A stretch of DNA of 64,000 nt, from contig JALHMT010000009.1 of assembly GCA_022843905.1 (NCBI GenBank), positions 1 to 64,000 on the forward strand, read 5' to 3'. Source of the DNA: Rubrivivax sp. Lineage in GTDB: Bacteria; Pseudomonadota; Gammaproteobacteria; Burkholderiales; Burkholderiaceae_C. This document shows, piece by piece, positions 57,662-64,000 of the stretch (its first letter is position 1; the number at the start of each line of letters is the position of its first letter). The notes beneath the pieces are model-generated. The model worked only from the letters and a program-made list of their open reading frames with translations. It ran no database searches and was not told the DNA's origin. Made by a program: the position numbers and the translations under genes.

Positions 57662-58971
57662 GCGAGCATATCTCGCAGCCGGTACCAGGCCATGCCCAGC
57701 ACCAGAGCGGGGGTTCTGAGAAGGGCGCCGCCCGGAAAGGGTCGGTGCTTCAGGCGGGCGAAGACGTCGAAACGCGCCGCGTCGCCGCCCATGGCCTCGG
57801 CCACCAGGCGTCCGGCCAGGCCCGTGAGTGCCAGGCCGTGGCCGGAAAAGCCCTGGAGGTAGTAGACGTTCTGCGGCGCGCCGGCGGCAGCCGGAAGGCG
57901 GCCGAAGTCGGGCGCGCGGTTCATCGAGATGTCGACGAAACCGCCCCAGGCGTACTCGACGGCAGCGTCGCGCAGTTGCGGAAAGGTCGCCACCATGCGG
58001 CGCCGCATGCTGTCGGCCAGATGGGACGGCGTGACGGTGCTGTAGCTGACGCGGCCACCGTACAGCATGCGGTGGTCCGGGGTGGTGCGGAAGTAGTCGA
58101 GCACGAAGTTGGTGTCGCAGACCGCCGATCGCGAGGGAATCAGGCGGTCGGCGAGCTCACGGTCCAGCACGGCACTGCACGCAATGTACGTGCCGACCGG
58201 CATGATGCGGGGCTCGATCTGCGGCGCCACGCCTTGAAGGTAGACGTTGCCGGCCAGCAGCACCTGGCGTGCGCGCACCTCGCCGCCGGAGGTCCGGAGC
58301 AGCGGGGCCATGCCGGGCACCAGCGCACTGACGGTGGTGTCCTCGTGCAGGCGCACCCCCAGGCTCGCCGCGGCGCGCGCCAGGCCCAGAGTGTATTTCA
58401 GCGGATGCAGGTGGCCCGAGCGTGGATCGTGCACGCCGCTGTGGTATCGCGGGCTGTCGATCCAGCGACCGATCTCGGCCGCCGGGATGCGCGTCAGACC
58501 GAAGCCGTAGACCTGCTCCATGCGGTCGGCCGAGGCGGCCAGCTCGGCCCCCTTTCGCGCGCCCACCGCCAGGCCCAGGTAGCCGTCGCACCAGTCGCAG
58601 TCGATGTCGAACTGCCGGATGCGTTCCTTGATGAGGTCCAGCGCCTCGAGCGACATGGCCCAGACGCGCCGCGCGTCGTCCAGGCCGAGCTGCGCTTCGA
58701 CGGTCGTCTGGTCGCAGGCCAGGCCGTGGATGGCCTGGCCGCCGTTGCGTCCGCTGGCTCCCCAGCCGAGCTGCCTGGCTTCGAGCAGCACCACGTCCAG
58801 GCCCTGCCGGCGCAGTTCGATCGCCGCCGACAGCCCCGCGAGGCCGCCGCCGACGATGGCGACGTCACACGAGGTGCTGCCCGCCAGCGGCGCATGCCGC
58901 GGGCCGCGCGCGGCCGTGGCGGCGTAGTAGGAGTTGCGCGACAGCGCCTGATCGACCGCCAGCAGCCGCAT
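57658..58971 (-). CDS. puuB: Gamma-glutamylputrescine oxidase
   Basis: 437 residues of the DAAO-type FAD oxidases. The nucleotide motif is DVAIVGGGLAGLSAAIELRRQGLDVVLLEA, followed by LGWGASGRNGGQAIHG, a block typical of PuuB. MLYGGRVSYSTVTPSH and YYLQGFSGHGLALTGLAGRLVAEAM give the C-terminal FAD site. The N-terminal NSYYAATA is also usual for the family. It oxidises gamma-glutamylputrescine to the aldehyde for PuuC. It overlaps puuD and starts 24 nt after the aminotransferase gene. Confidence 0.92.
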   Translation of the reverse strand: MRLLAVDQALSRNSYYAATAARGPRHAPLAGSTSCDVAIVGGGLAGLSAAIELRRQGLDVVLLEARQLGWGASGRNGGQAIHGLACDQTTVEAQLGLDDARRVWAMSLEALDLIKERIRQFDIDCDWCDGYLGLAVGARKGAELAASADRMEQVYGFGLTRIPAAEIGRWIDSPRYHSGVHDPRSGHLHPLKYTLGLARAAASLGVRLHEDTTVSALVPGMAPLLRTSGGEVRARQVLLAGNVYLQGVAPQIEPRIMPVGTYIACSAVLDRELADRLIPSRSAVCDTNFVLDYFRTTPDHRMLYGGRVSYSTVTPSHLADSMRRRMVATFPQLRDAAVEYAWGGFVDISMNRAPDFGRLPAAAGAPQNVYYLQGFSGHGLALTGLAGRLVAEAMGGDAARFDVFARLKHRPFPGGALLRTPALVLGMAWYRLRDMLA

Positions 58972-58995
58972 CCACCCTCGCGGTCGTCCCCGGGC

Positions 58996-60351
58996 TCAGG
59001 CTGCGCGGCGGATGGCGCCGCGCAGCATGTCGACGATCTGGTCGATCTGGGCGCGCTCGACGATCAGCGAGGGCGACAGCGCCACGATGTCGCCCGTGGT
59101 GCGCACCAGGATGCCCTTCTCGTACAGGTCGAGGAAGATGTCGAAGGCGCGCTTGGTCGGCGAACCGGCGATGGGCGCCAGTTCGATGCCGGCCACCAGG
59201 CCGATGTTGCGGATGTCGATCACGTTCGGCTCGCCCTTCAGCGAGTGCACGGCCTGCGCGAAATAGCCTTCGAGTTCGCCGGCCCGCGTGAGCAGGCCTT
59301 CCTCGGCATAGGTGTCCAGCGTGGCGATGCCGGCAGCGCAGGCCAGGGGGTGTGCCGAATAGGTGTAGCCGTGGAAGAACTCGATCAGGTGCTCGGGCCC
59401 GGACATGAAGACGTCGTGGATCTTCTGCTTGGCCAGCACCGCGCCCATCGGCACGCAACCGTTGGTGATGCCCTTGGCCAGTGTCATCAGGTCGGGCGTG
59501 ACGCCGAAGGTCTGCGCGCCGAAGGGGTTGCCGGTGCGGCCGAAGCCGGTGATGACCTCGTCGAAGATCAGCAGGATGCCGTGCTTGTCGCAGATGTCGC
59601 GCAGGCGTTGCAGGTAGCCCTTGGGCGGGATCAGCACGCCGGTGGAACCGGCCACGGGCTCGACGATCACCGCGGCGATGGTCGACGCATCGTGCAGGCC
59701 GACCAGACGCTCCAGGTCGTCGGCGAACTCGACACCGTGCTCGGGCTGGCCGACGCTGAAGGCATTGCGCGCCGGGTCGTGCGTATGGCGGATGTGGTCG
59801 ACGCCGTTGAGCAGCGTGCCGAACATCTTGCGGTTGCTGACGATGCCGCCCACCGAGATGCCGCCGAAGTTCACGCCGTGGTAGCCGCGCTCGCGGCCGA
59901 TGAGGCGCGTGCGCGAACCTTCGCCGCGGGCGCGGTGGTAGGCAATGGCCATCTTCAGGGCGGTTTCCACCGACTCGGAGCCCGAGTTGGTGAAGAAGAC
60001 CTTGTTCATGCCTTGCGGCGCCAGCTTGGCGACGCGGTCGGCCAGTTCGAAGGCCTTGGGGTGGCCCATCTGGAACGAAGGCGCGAAATCGAGTTCGGCC
60101 GCCTGCTCCTGGATGGCCTTGACGATGCGCGGCCGGGCGTGGCCGGCGTTGACGCACCACAGACCCGAGACCGCATCGAGGATCTGGCGGCCGTGCTCGT
60201 CCCAGTAGTACATGCCTTCGGAGCGCGCCAGCAGGCGCGGCGCCTTCTTGAACTGCCGGTTGGCCGTGAAGGGCATCCAGTAGGCGTCCATGGCCGTGGA
60301 GCCGGTGGCTTCAGCGGCTTGCATCAGGGCGGGATCGATGGCCTTGTTCAT
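58996..60351 (-). CDS. Beta-alanine/omega-amino acid--pyruvate aminotransferase
   Basis: 451 residues of class III aminotransferases. AMDAYWMPFTANRQFKKAPRLL and LDAVSGLWCVNAGHARP are typical of omega-amino-acid:pyruvate transaminases. FFTNSGSESVETALKMA binds phosphate, LLIFDEVITGFGRTGNPFG the ring, and TLAKGITNGCVPMGAVL carries the Schiff-base Lys. It would act on beta-alanine or other omega-amines such as those from spermidine breakdown. It is the first minus-strand gene of the polyamine block and is divergent from the Lrp/AsnC regulator. Confidence 0.9.
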   Translation of the reverse strand: MNKAIDPALMQAAEATGSTAMDAYWMPFTANRQFKKAPRLLARSEGMYYWDEHGRQILDAVSGLWCVNAGHARPRIVKAIQEQAAELDFAPSFQMGHPKAFELADRVAKLAPQGMNKVFFTNSGSESVETALKMAIAYHRARGEGSRTRLIGRERGYHGVNFGGISVGGIVSNRKMFGTLLNGVDHIRHTHDPARNAFSVGQPEHGVEFADDLERLVGLHDASTIAAVIVEPVAGSTGVLIPPKGYLQRLRDICDKHGILLIFDEVITGFGRTGNPFGAQTFGVTPDLMTLAKGITNGCVPMGAVLAKQKIHDVFMSGPEHLIEFFHGYTYSAHPLACAAGIATLDTYAEEGLLTRAGELEGYFAQAVHSLKGEPNVIDIRNIGLVAGIELAPIAGSPTKRAFDIFLDLYEKGILVRTTGDIVALSPSLIVERAQIDQIVDMLRGAIRRAA

Positions 60352-60517
60352 GAGGGTTCCTCGGGGTGGTGGGCGCGGCGCCGACTGGGGGCGGTCGCGC
60401 TGAAGGGGTCAACACGGCAGCATCACGAAGTGTGCACCCCGTGTGACGTGGAAGTCTAGACAGGCGCCAGCGCAATGTGTGGGCGGTTTCGGCTGGGGTT
60501 CTCCCTCGCCGACGCAA

Positions 60518-60527
60518 TATCATGCGG
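60518..60527 (+). promoter_or_regulatory. Possible -10 element for the Lrp/AsnC gene
   Basis: TATCAT (60518-60523) followed by GCGG is 29 nt before ATG 60553. The arrangement matches the TATAAT-GCGG of aceA and TAACAT-GCGG of dusA. No -35 is apparent. Confidence 0.4.
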
Positions 60528-60552
60528 CTTCCATGCCATTCTGAAGCAGAAG

Positions 60553-61032
60553 ATGCGAAACGCTCGCCCGCTCGTGCAACTGGATTCGATCGATCGCGCC
60601 ATCCTCGAAGCCTTGCAGCAGGATGGGCGCATCTCCAACCAGACCCTGGCACAGGCCGTTCACCTGTCGCCGTCGGCCTGCCTGCGACGCGTCAAGGCCC
60701 TCGAGGAGAGCGGCGTCATCGCCCAGTACGTGGCCTTGCTCGACGCCCGGGCCGTCGGGCGGCACGGCACCAGCTACACCATCATCAACCTCGAGAGCAC
60801 GCAGCCGCAGCGGCTCGAAGCCTTCGAAAACGCGGTGCGGGGAGAGGCCGAGATCCTCGACTGCTTCTATGTCGCCGGCAGCAACGACTATCTGGTGCGC
60901 TTTGCCTACCGCGATGCCGAGGACCTCGAACGGTTCCACCGCGAGGTGCTGGCGCGGCTGCCTGGCGTGGTGCGCAGCAACTCGATGCTGGTGCTGCGCA
61001 CGGTGAAGAAGACCACGGCGCTGGCGCTGTAG
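60553..61032 (+). CDS. Lrp/AsnC family transcriptional regulator
   Basis: 159 residues. The HTH domain (about 10-60) reads LDSIDRAILEALQQDGRISNQTLAQAVHLSPSACLRRVKALEESGVI, and the RAM ligand domain (about 70-145) contains AFENAVRGEAEILDCFYVAGSNDYLVRF. It is oriented away from the polyamine block across a 201-nt shared region, so it may control the aminotransferase-puu-pot genes in response to an amino acid, GABA or a polyamine. The start ATG 60553 is preceded by AGCAGAAG; longer frames upstream lack family residues. Confidence 0.9.
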   Translation: MRNARPLVQLDSIDRAILEALQQDGRISNQTLAQAVHLSPSACLRRVKALEESGVIAQYVALLDARAVGRHGTSYTIINLESTQPQRLEAFENAVRGEAEILDCFYVAGSNDYLVRFAYRDAEDLERFHREVLARLPGVVRSNSMLVLRTVKKTTALAL

Positions 61033-61060
61033 TCGCGCCGCGAACGCCCGGCGGCGACGC

Positions 61061-61594
61061 TCACTCCATCGCACGCGAGGCGATGGCTTCCAGTTCGACG
61101 GCGCGGCGGCGCTTGGCCGCCGGATAGACCTGCGTCTCTTCCAGTTCGATGTGCTCGCGGTACAGCGCCGTGAACAGGGGCAGGGCGACGCGCAGCATGT
61201 CGAGGTCGTACCAGTTGTAGCCGCCGGCGATGGCCTCGAGCTGCGGGCCGAGTTCGCGCCAGTCCTGCTCGAGCCAGGCGTGGTCTTCCTGCAGGCGGTG
61301 AACGTGGGCCACCAGCTGCTCGTCGCCGCTGGCCAGCAACTGCGGAAACACCAGGGATTCCTCGTCGGCGTGGTGCTGTCGACCCGGGCCGTCGAAGAAC
61401 CCGATGATGGACATCGCATGCTGACGGGCCAGGTCGTCGGTGCCATGGCTCTGCAGGCGCGCCAGCAAACGGTCGAATTGATCGAGCATCTCCAGGGCGG
61501 CAGCGTGTGCGCGGTCCAGCGGTTCGAAGCCGGGCAGTGAGGCTGCCGCGGGGCTGGAGCGGCTGGCGCGGTGGGCAAAGATGTTCCGGGGCAT
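61061..61594 (-). CDS. Hemerythrin domain-containing protein
   Basis: 177 residues of the hemerythrin-like fold. Iron-ligand candidates are His in LDRAHAAALEML, HHADEESLVFPQLL (H-H-x-x-E-E), HVHRLQEDHAWLEQ and YREHIELEETQVYP, arranged as in bacterial hemerythrin/RIC-like proteins. It should bind oxygen or nitric oxide, or protect iron centres. The start ATG 61594 follows GAGGAGG. It lies between the regulator and agmatinase gene, 92 nt from the latter. The block contains several iron- or flavin-containing oxidative enzymes, but a specific link is not shown. Confidence 0.88.
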   Translation of the reverse strand: MPRNIFAHRASRSSPAAASLPGFEPLDRAHAAALEMLDQFDRLLARLQSHGTDDLARQHAMSIIGFFDGPGRQHHADEESLVFPQLLASGDEQLVAHVHRLQEDHAWLEQDWRELGPQLEAIAGGYNWYDLDMLRVALPLFTALYREHIELEETQVYPAAKRRRAVELEAIASRAME

Positions 61595-61686
61595 GGTGGA
61601 CCTCCTCGTTGGTGGGTCCATCTTGCGATGACTGGCGGCGCGCGGTTTGTCGCGCGTCAAGGTCGCGGCGCGACCTGCGGCGGAAG

Positions 61687-62610
61687 TCAGCGCGTCTGCG
61701 CGAGCTGCCCGCAGAGATAGGTCCACACGAAGTGCGCCGCGGCCTGGCTGGTGAGCTCGGCATGGTCGAACGGCGGGGAGACCTCCACGCAGTCCATCCC
61801 CACGAAGGGGAAAGATGCCATCTCTTCGAGCAGCGTGAGCACCTGGTTGGTGCTCATCCCCCCAGGTTCGGGCGTGCCGGTGCCGGGCGCGAAGGCCGGG
61901 TCGAGGCAGTCGATGTCCAGGCTCAGGTAGACCGGCGGCTGGCCGTGCTCGGCCAGCCGTGCCTTGACGGCCAGGACAGTGTCGCGAAGTTGCGACGGAC
62001 CTTCCAGGCCTCGCAGGTCGCGCGCGGTGAAGATCATGCCGCCCTGGTCGCGCACGTAGTCGCGTGCCTCGCGTTCGCCGGCCGAGCGGATGCCGAACTG
62101 GATGGTGCAGGCCGGGATCAGCAGGCCTTCCTGGAGGGCTTCGTAGACCCACGTGCCGTGTCCGCTGGGCTCGCCCATGTGGTCGGTCCAGGTGTCGCAA
62201 TGCGCGTCGAAGTGGATCACCGCCAGCGGCCGGCCGAGCCAGGCGCGGTAGGCGCGCAGCAAGGGCAGGGTGATGGAGTGGTCGCCGCCCAGCCAGGCCA
62301 TGTGGTGGCTGCGGATCAGCCGCTCGGCCTGTGGCATCAGGGCCTCGCGCATGCCTTGCAGCGAGGTGTTGGGCAGTGACAGGTCGCCCACGTCGCCCAC
62401 TGCACCCAGCGGCGACAGCCCGAAGACCGGGTGACCGCCGTCGCAGAGCATGTGACTGGCCTGTCGGATGGCCCGTGGTCCGAAGCGCGCCCCTGGCCGG
62501 TTGGTGGTGGAGCCGTCCCACGCGATGCCGGCGACAGCGAAGCGCTGTGCCGGCGTGACCGGCCCGCCGCGCAGGAAGGTCTGCTCGGACAGGAACGCGA
62601 ACTCATGCAT
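61687..62610 (-). CDS. speB: Agmatinase/guanidinobutyrase family ureohydrolase
   Basis: 307 residues of the arginase fold. Mn ligands are in WLGGDHSITLP, FDAHCDTW and SLDIDCLDPAFAPGTGTPEPGG. RPGARFGPRAIRQAS is the N-terminal signature. The enzyme probably hydrolyses agmatine to putrescine and urea; guanidinobutyrate is an alternative given the GABA genes nearby. Placement next to the Puu block supports polyamine metabolism. It is divergent from the amidotransferase gene at 62687, with 76 nt between. Confidence 0.87.
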   Translation of the reverse strand: MHEFAFLSEQTFLRGGPVTPAQRFAVAGIAWDGSTTNRPGARFGPRAIRQASHMLCDGGHPVFGLSPLGAVGDVGDLSLPNTSLQGMREALMPQAERLIRSHHMAWLGGDHSITLPLLRAYRAWLGRPLAVIHFDAHCDTWTDHMGEPSGHGTWVYEALQEGLLIPACTIQFGIRSAGEREARDYVRDQGGMIFTARDLRGLEGPSQLRDTVLAVKARLAEHGQPPVYLSLDIDCLDPAFAPGTGTPEPGGMSTNQVLTLLEEMASFPFVGMDCVEVSPPFDHAELTSQAAAHFVWTYLCGQLAQTR

Positions 62611-62686
62611 CGGAAATCTCCATCGGCCCGCGGCGCAGCCGCCGCGGCGGCATCATAAGGATCCCCCGACTCCGCCGCCGCACACC

Positions 62687-63412
62687 ATGGCCCCTGTTCT
62701 CGTCCTGCAGCACCTGACGGGCGACGGCCCCGCTTACCTGGCCACCTGGCTGCGTGCCCGGGGCATCGCATTCGAGCTGCGCAACGCCGAAGCCGGGGAT
62801 GAGTTTCCCGACGACCTCGAAGGTCGCGAGACGATGGCCATCCTCGGCGGAGAGATGAGCGCCAACGACGACCTGCCGTCGCTGCGCCGAGCCGAGCGCC
62901 TCATCCGCCTGGCAACGCAGGAGGGCGTTCCCGTGCTCGGACACTGCCTGGGCGGGCAGTTGATGGCCCGCGCGCTGGGGGCGCGCGTCGTCGCCTCGCC
63001 TCGTCCGGAGGTAGGCTGGCACCGCATCGACATCGCCTCCACGCCGGCAGCGCTGTCCTGGTTCGGCGCGGCGGCCGATGCGGGACATGCCCTGGTCTTT
63101 CAGTGGCACTACGACGCCTTCGAACTGCCGTTGGGGGCCGAGTCGCTGGCCGGCAACGCTTCGTGCCCGCACCAGGCCTTCGCCATCGGACCTCACCTGG
63201 CGATGCAGTTCCATGTCGAGGTCGATCGAGAGAAGCTGGACCGCTGGGTCGCCGAAGACGGCGCGCGCCACCGCCAGGCCCTGCGCGAGCACGTCACCGT
63301 GCACGACGCGAAGCGGATGCTGGATGACGGTGTGCAGGGCCTGGCGGCTCAGCAGCGCCTGGCCGACGGCATCTACGCCCGCTGGTGGGCGGGCCGGCGG
63401 CGCCGGGTCTGA
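62687..63412 (+). CDS. Class I glutamine amidotransferase domain protein
   Basis: 241 residues. The fold of type 1 glutamine amidotransferases is seen in MAILGGEMSANDD, with the nucleophile Cys in VLGHCLGGQLMARALG and the His of FQWHYDAFELP and FHVEVD as partners. It resembles stand-alone GMP-synthase-like amidotransferases of unknown substrate; many lie near polyamine or glutamate genes and may hydrolyse gamma-glutamyl compounds. No separate synthase partner is visible. The start is ATG 62687. It is followed by the AT-rich control region of aceA. Confidence 0.83.
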   Translation: MAPVLVLQHLTGDGPAYLATWLRARGIAFELRNAEAGDEFPDDLEGRETMAILGGEMSANDDLPSLRRAERLIRLATQEGVPVLGHCLGGQLMARALGARVVASPRPEVGWHRIDIASTPAALSWFGAAADAGHALVFQWHYDAFELPLGAESLAGNASCPHQAFAIGPHLAMQFHVEVDREKLDRWVAEDGARHRQALREHVTVHDAKRMLDDGVQGLAAQQRLADGIYARWWAGRRRRV

Positions 63413-63434
63413 TTTTCCACCGATGAAATGCTCG

Positions 63435-63518
63435 TTTCGCAATGCGGAATTCAGCCGTGCGGCGGCGCAGCAAAATTCACCATACGAGAGAACGCTATTT
63501 TATAATGCGGAATTTCAG
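63435..63518 (+). promoter_or_regulatory. Two matching operator-like boxes, one overlapping the aceA -10
   Basis: TTTCGCAATGCGGAATTCAG (63435-63454) and TATAATGCGGAATTTCAG (63501-63518) share the 10-nt ATGCGGAATT, which recurs exactly 63 bp apart, about six helical turns. The first box has an imperfect dyad TTTCGC/GCGGAA. The TATAAT at 63501-63506 fits a -10, with TTCACC (63476-63481) as a poor -35. The second box would block the promoter, and the spacing suits looping by an IclR- or similar-type repressor. Confidence 0.55.
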
Positions 63519-63553
63519 ATCTAAGTCATTGATTCATCATGGTTTAATCTTCT

Positions 63554-63567
63554 GTCTTATATAAGAC
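63554..63567. promoter_or_regulatory. Perfect 14-bp palindrome upstream of aceA
   Basis: GTCTTATATAAGAC is its own reverse complement, 83 nt before ATG 63650. Such AT-centred perfect dyads are typical operators, for example of GntR-type regulators in carbon metabolism. It lies downstream of the predicted -10, so repression by roadblock, or a second promoter, is possible. Confidence 0.65.
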
Positions 63568-63649
63568 ATAAGTATTCACACTGCGGGCGAACCCGGCTAC
63601 GCTTGAGGCGTTCTTTGACCTCTTTTGCACTGACCCTCAGGAGCCTCCC

Positions 63650-64000
63650 ATGACCCGTCAAACCCGTGAACAACAGATCGCTGCCCTCGAAAAGGAATGG
63701 GCCGAGAACCCTCGCTGGAAGGGCATCAAGCGCGGCTACACCGCCGCCGACGTGGTGCGCCTGCGCGGCTCGATCCAGATCGAGCACACGCTGGCCAAGC
63801 GCGGCGCCGAGAAGCTGTGGAACCTCATCAACACCGAGCCCTTCGTCAACAGCCTTGGTGCCCTGACCGGCAACCAGGCCATGCAGCAGGTCAAGGCCGG
63901 CCTGAAGGCGATCTACCTGTCGGGCTGGCAGGTGGCAGGTGACGCCAACAGCAACGGCGAGATGTACCCCGACCAGTCGCTCTACGCCGTCGACTCGGTG
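63650..64000 (+). CDS. aceA: Isocitrate lyase, N-terminal part (3' truncated by window edge)
   Basis: The first 117 residues of isocitrate lyase, which splits isocitrate to glyoxylate and succinate in the glyoxylate bypass. [41 protein letters not shown] and [16 protein letters not shown]...[34 protein letters not shown] are characteristic of the N terminus of the proteobacterial enzyme; GWQVAGDAN is the conserved block before the active site, which lies outside the window. CAGGAG lies before ATG 63650. The upstream region is AT-rich with operator-like sites. Confidence 0.95.
   Translation, partial: MTRQTREQQIAALEKEWAENPRWKGIKRGYTAADVVRLRGSIQIEHTLAKRGAEKLWNLINTEPFVNSLGALTGNQAMQQVKAGLKAIYLSGWQVAGDANSNGEMYPDQSLYAVDSV

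Overview
The window is about 64 kb of high-GC, gene-dense, phage-free bacterial chromosome. Gene content suggests a betaproteobacterium of the order Burkholderiales, probably near Rubrivivax, Methylibium, Ideonella or Variovorax. The pointers are a rimP-nusA-infB operon, a DUF3138 porin, a selenoneine-type sen locus, GC-rich stop-codon repeats of a kind I associate with that order, and heavy use of GTG and TTG starts with 4-nt stop/start overlaps (at least 15 gene pairs). The order is an inference from gene content, not from a marker tree. One tRNA gene (Ser-GGA) is present. I see no rRNA, CRISPR array, transposase or integrase.

Layout. 1-9.3 kb: end of a glycogen synthase gene, tRNA-Ser, a DUF2237 / SPFH-stomatin / NfeD set, an Orn/Lys/Arg decarboxylase, a divergent GH92-like protein, glucokinase and enoyl-ACP reductase. 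9.3-18 kb: the translation and transcription-factor operon rimP-nusA-infB-rbfA-truB followed by typA, with a strong sigma70-type promoter and a terminator-like hairpin just after its predicted start. 18-24.7 kb: a DMT transporter, then a wax-ester synthase/DGAT, alpha/beta hydrolase, nitroreductase and D-aminoacylase run, and a convergent DUF547 gene. 24.9-28.6 kb: an Mla/Mce-type lipid ABC transporter (permease, ATPase, MCE protein, auxiliary lipoprotein).

28.6-39.6 kb is the most unusual part. senA (EgtB-like) and senB-senC (glycosyltransferase and selenophosphate synthetase) are divergent and share one palindromic ATGCAT as start codons. Downstream of senA on the minus strand lies a phosphonate-type ABC transporter resembling the putative selenate importers, then an SMR efflux protein, a methyltransferase, an ATP-grasp protein, a YHS lipoprotein and a patatin lipoprotein. 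This reads as selenium uptake plus selenoneine synthesis with an uncharacterised membrane-associated tail.

39.8-43.2 kb: a TerB-like protein, DusA, and an mtnA plus class II aldolase pair suggesting 5'-methylthioadenosine / 5'-deoxyadenosine salvage by the DHAP shunt.

43.2-63.4 kb is a polyamine block, almost all on the minus strand: putrescine importer PotFGHI, two aminotransferases of the putrescine/omega type, gamma-glutamylputrescine synthetase (PuuA), oxidase (PuuB), aldehyde dehydrogenase (PuuC), hydrolase (PuuD), a GABA aminotransferase, a second glutamine-synthetase-like enzyme, a DUF3138 porin and a DMT exporter. An Lrp/AsnC regulator is divergent at the head. A hemerythrin protein, an agmatinase-family enzyme and a class I glutamine amidotransferase follow. 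Together they would import putrescine or make it from agmatine, and convert it to GABA and succinate. The window ends in the start of aceA (isocitrate lyase), behind an AT-rich control region with two matching boxes 63 bp apart and a perfect 14-bp palindrome.
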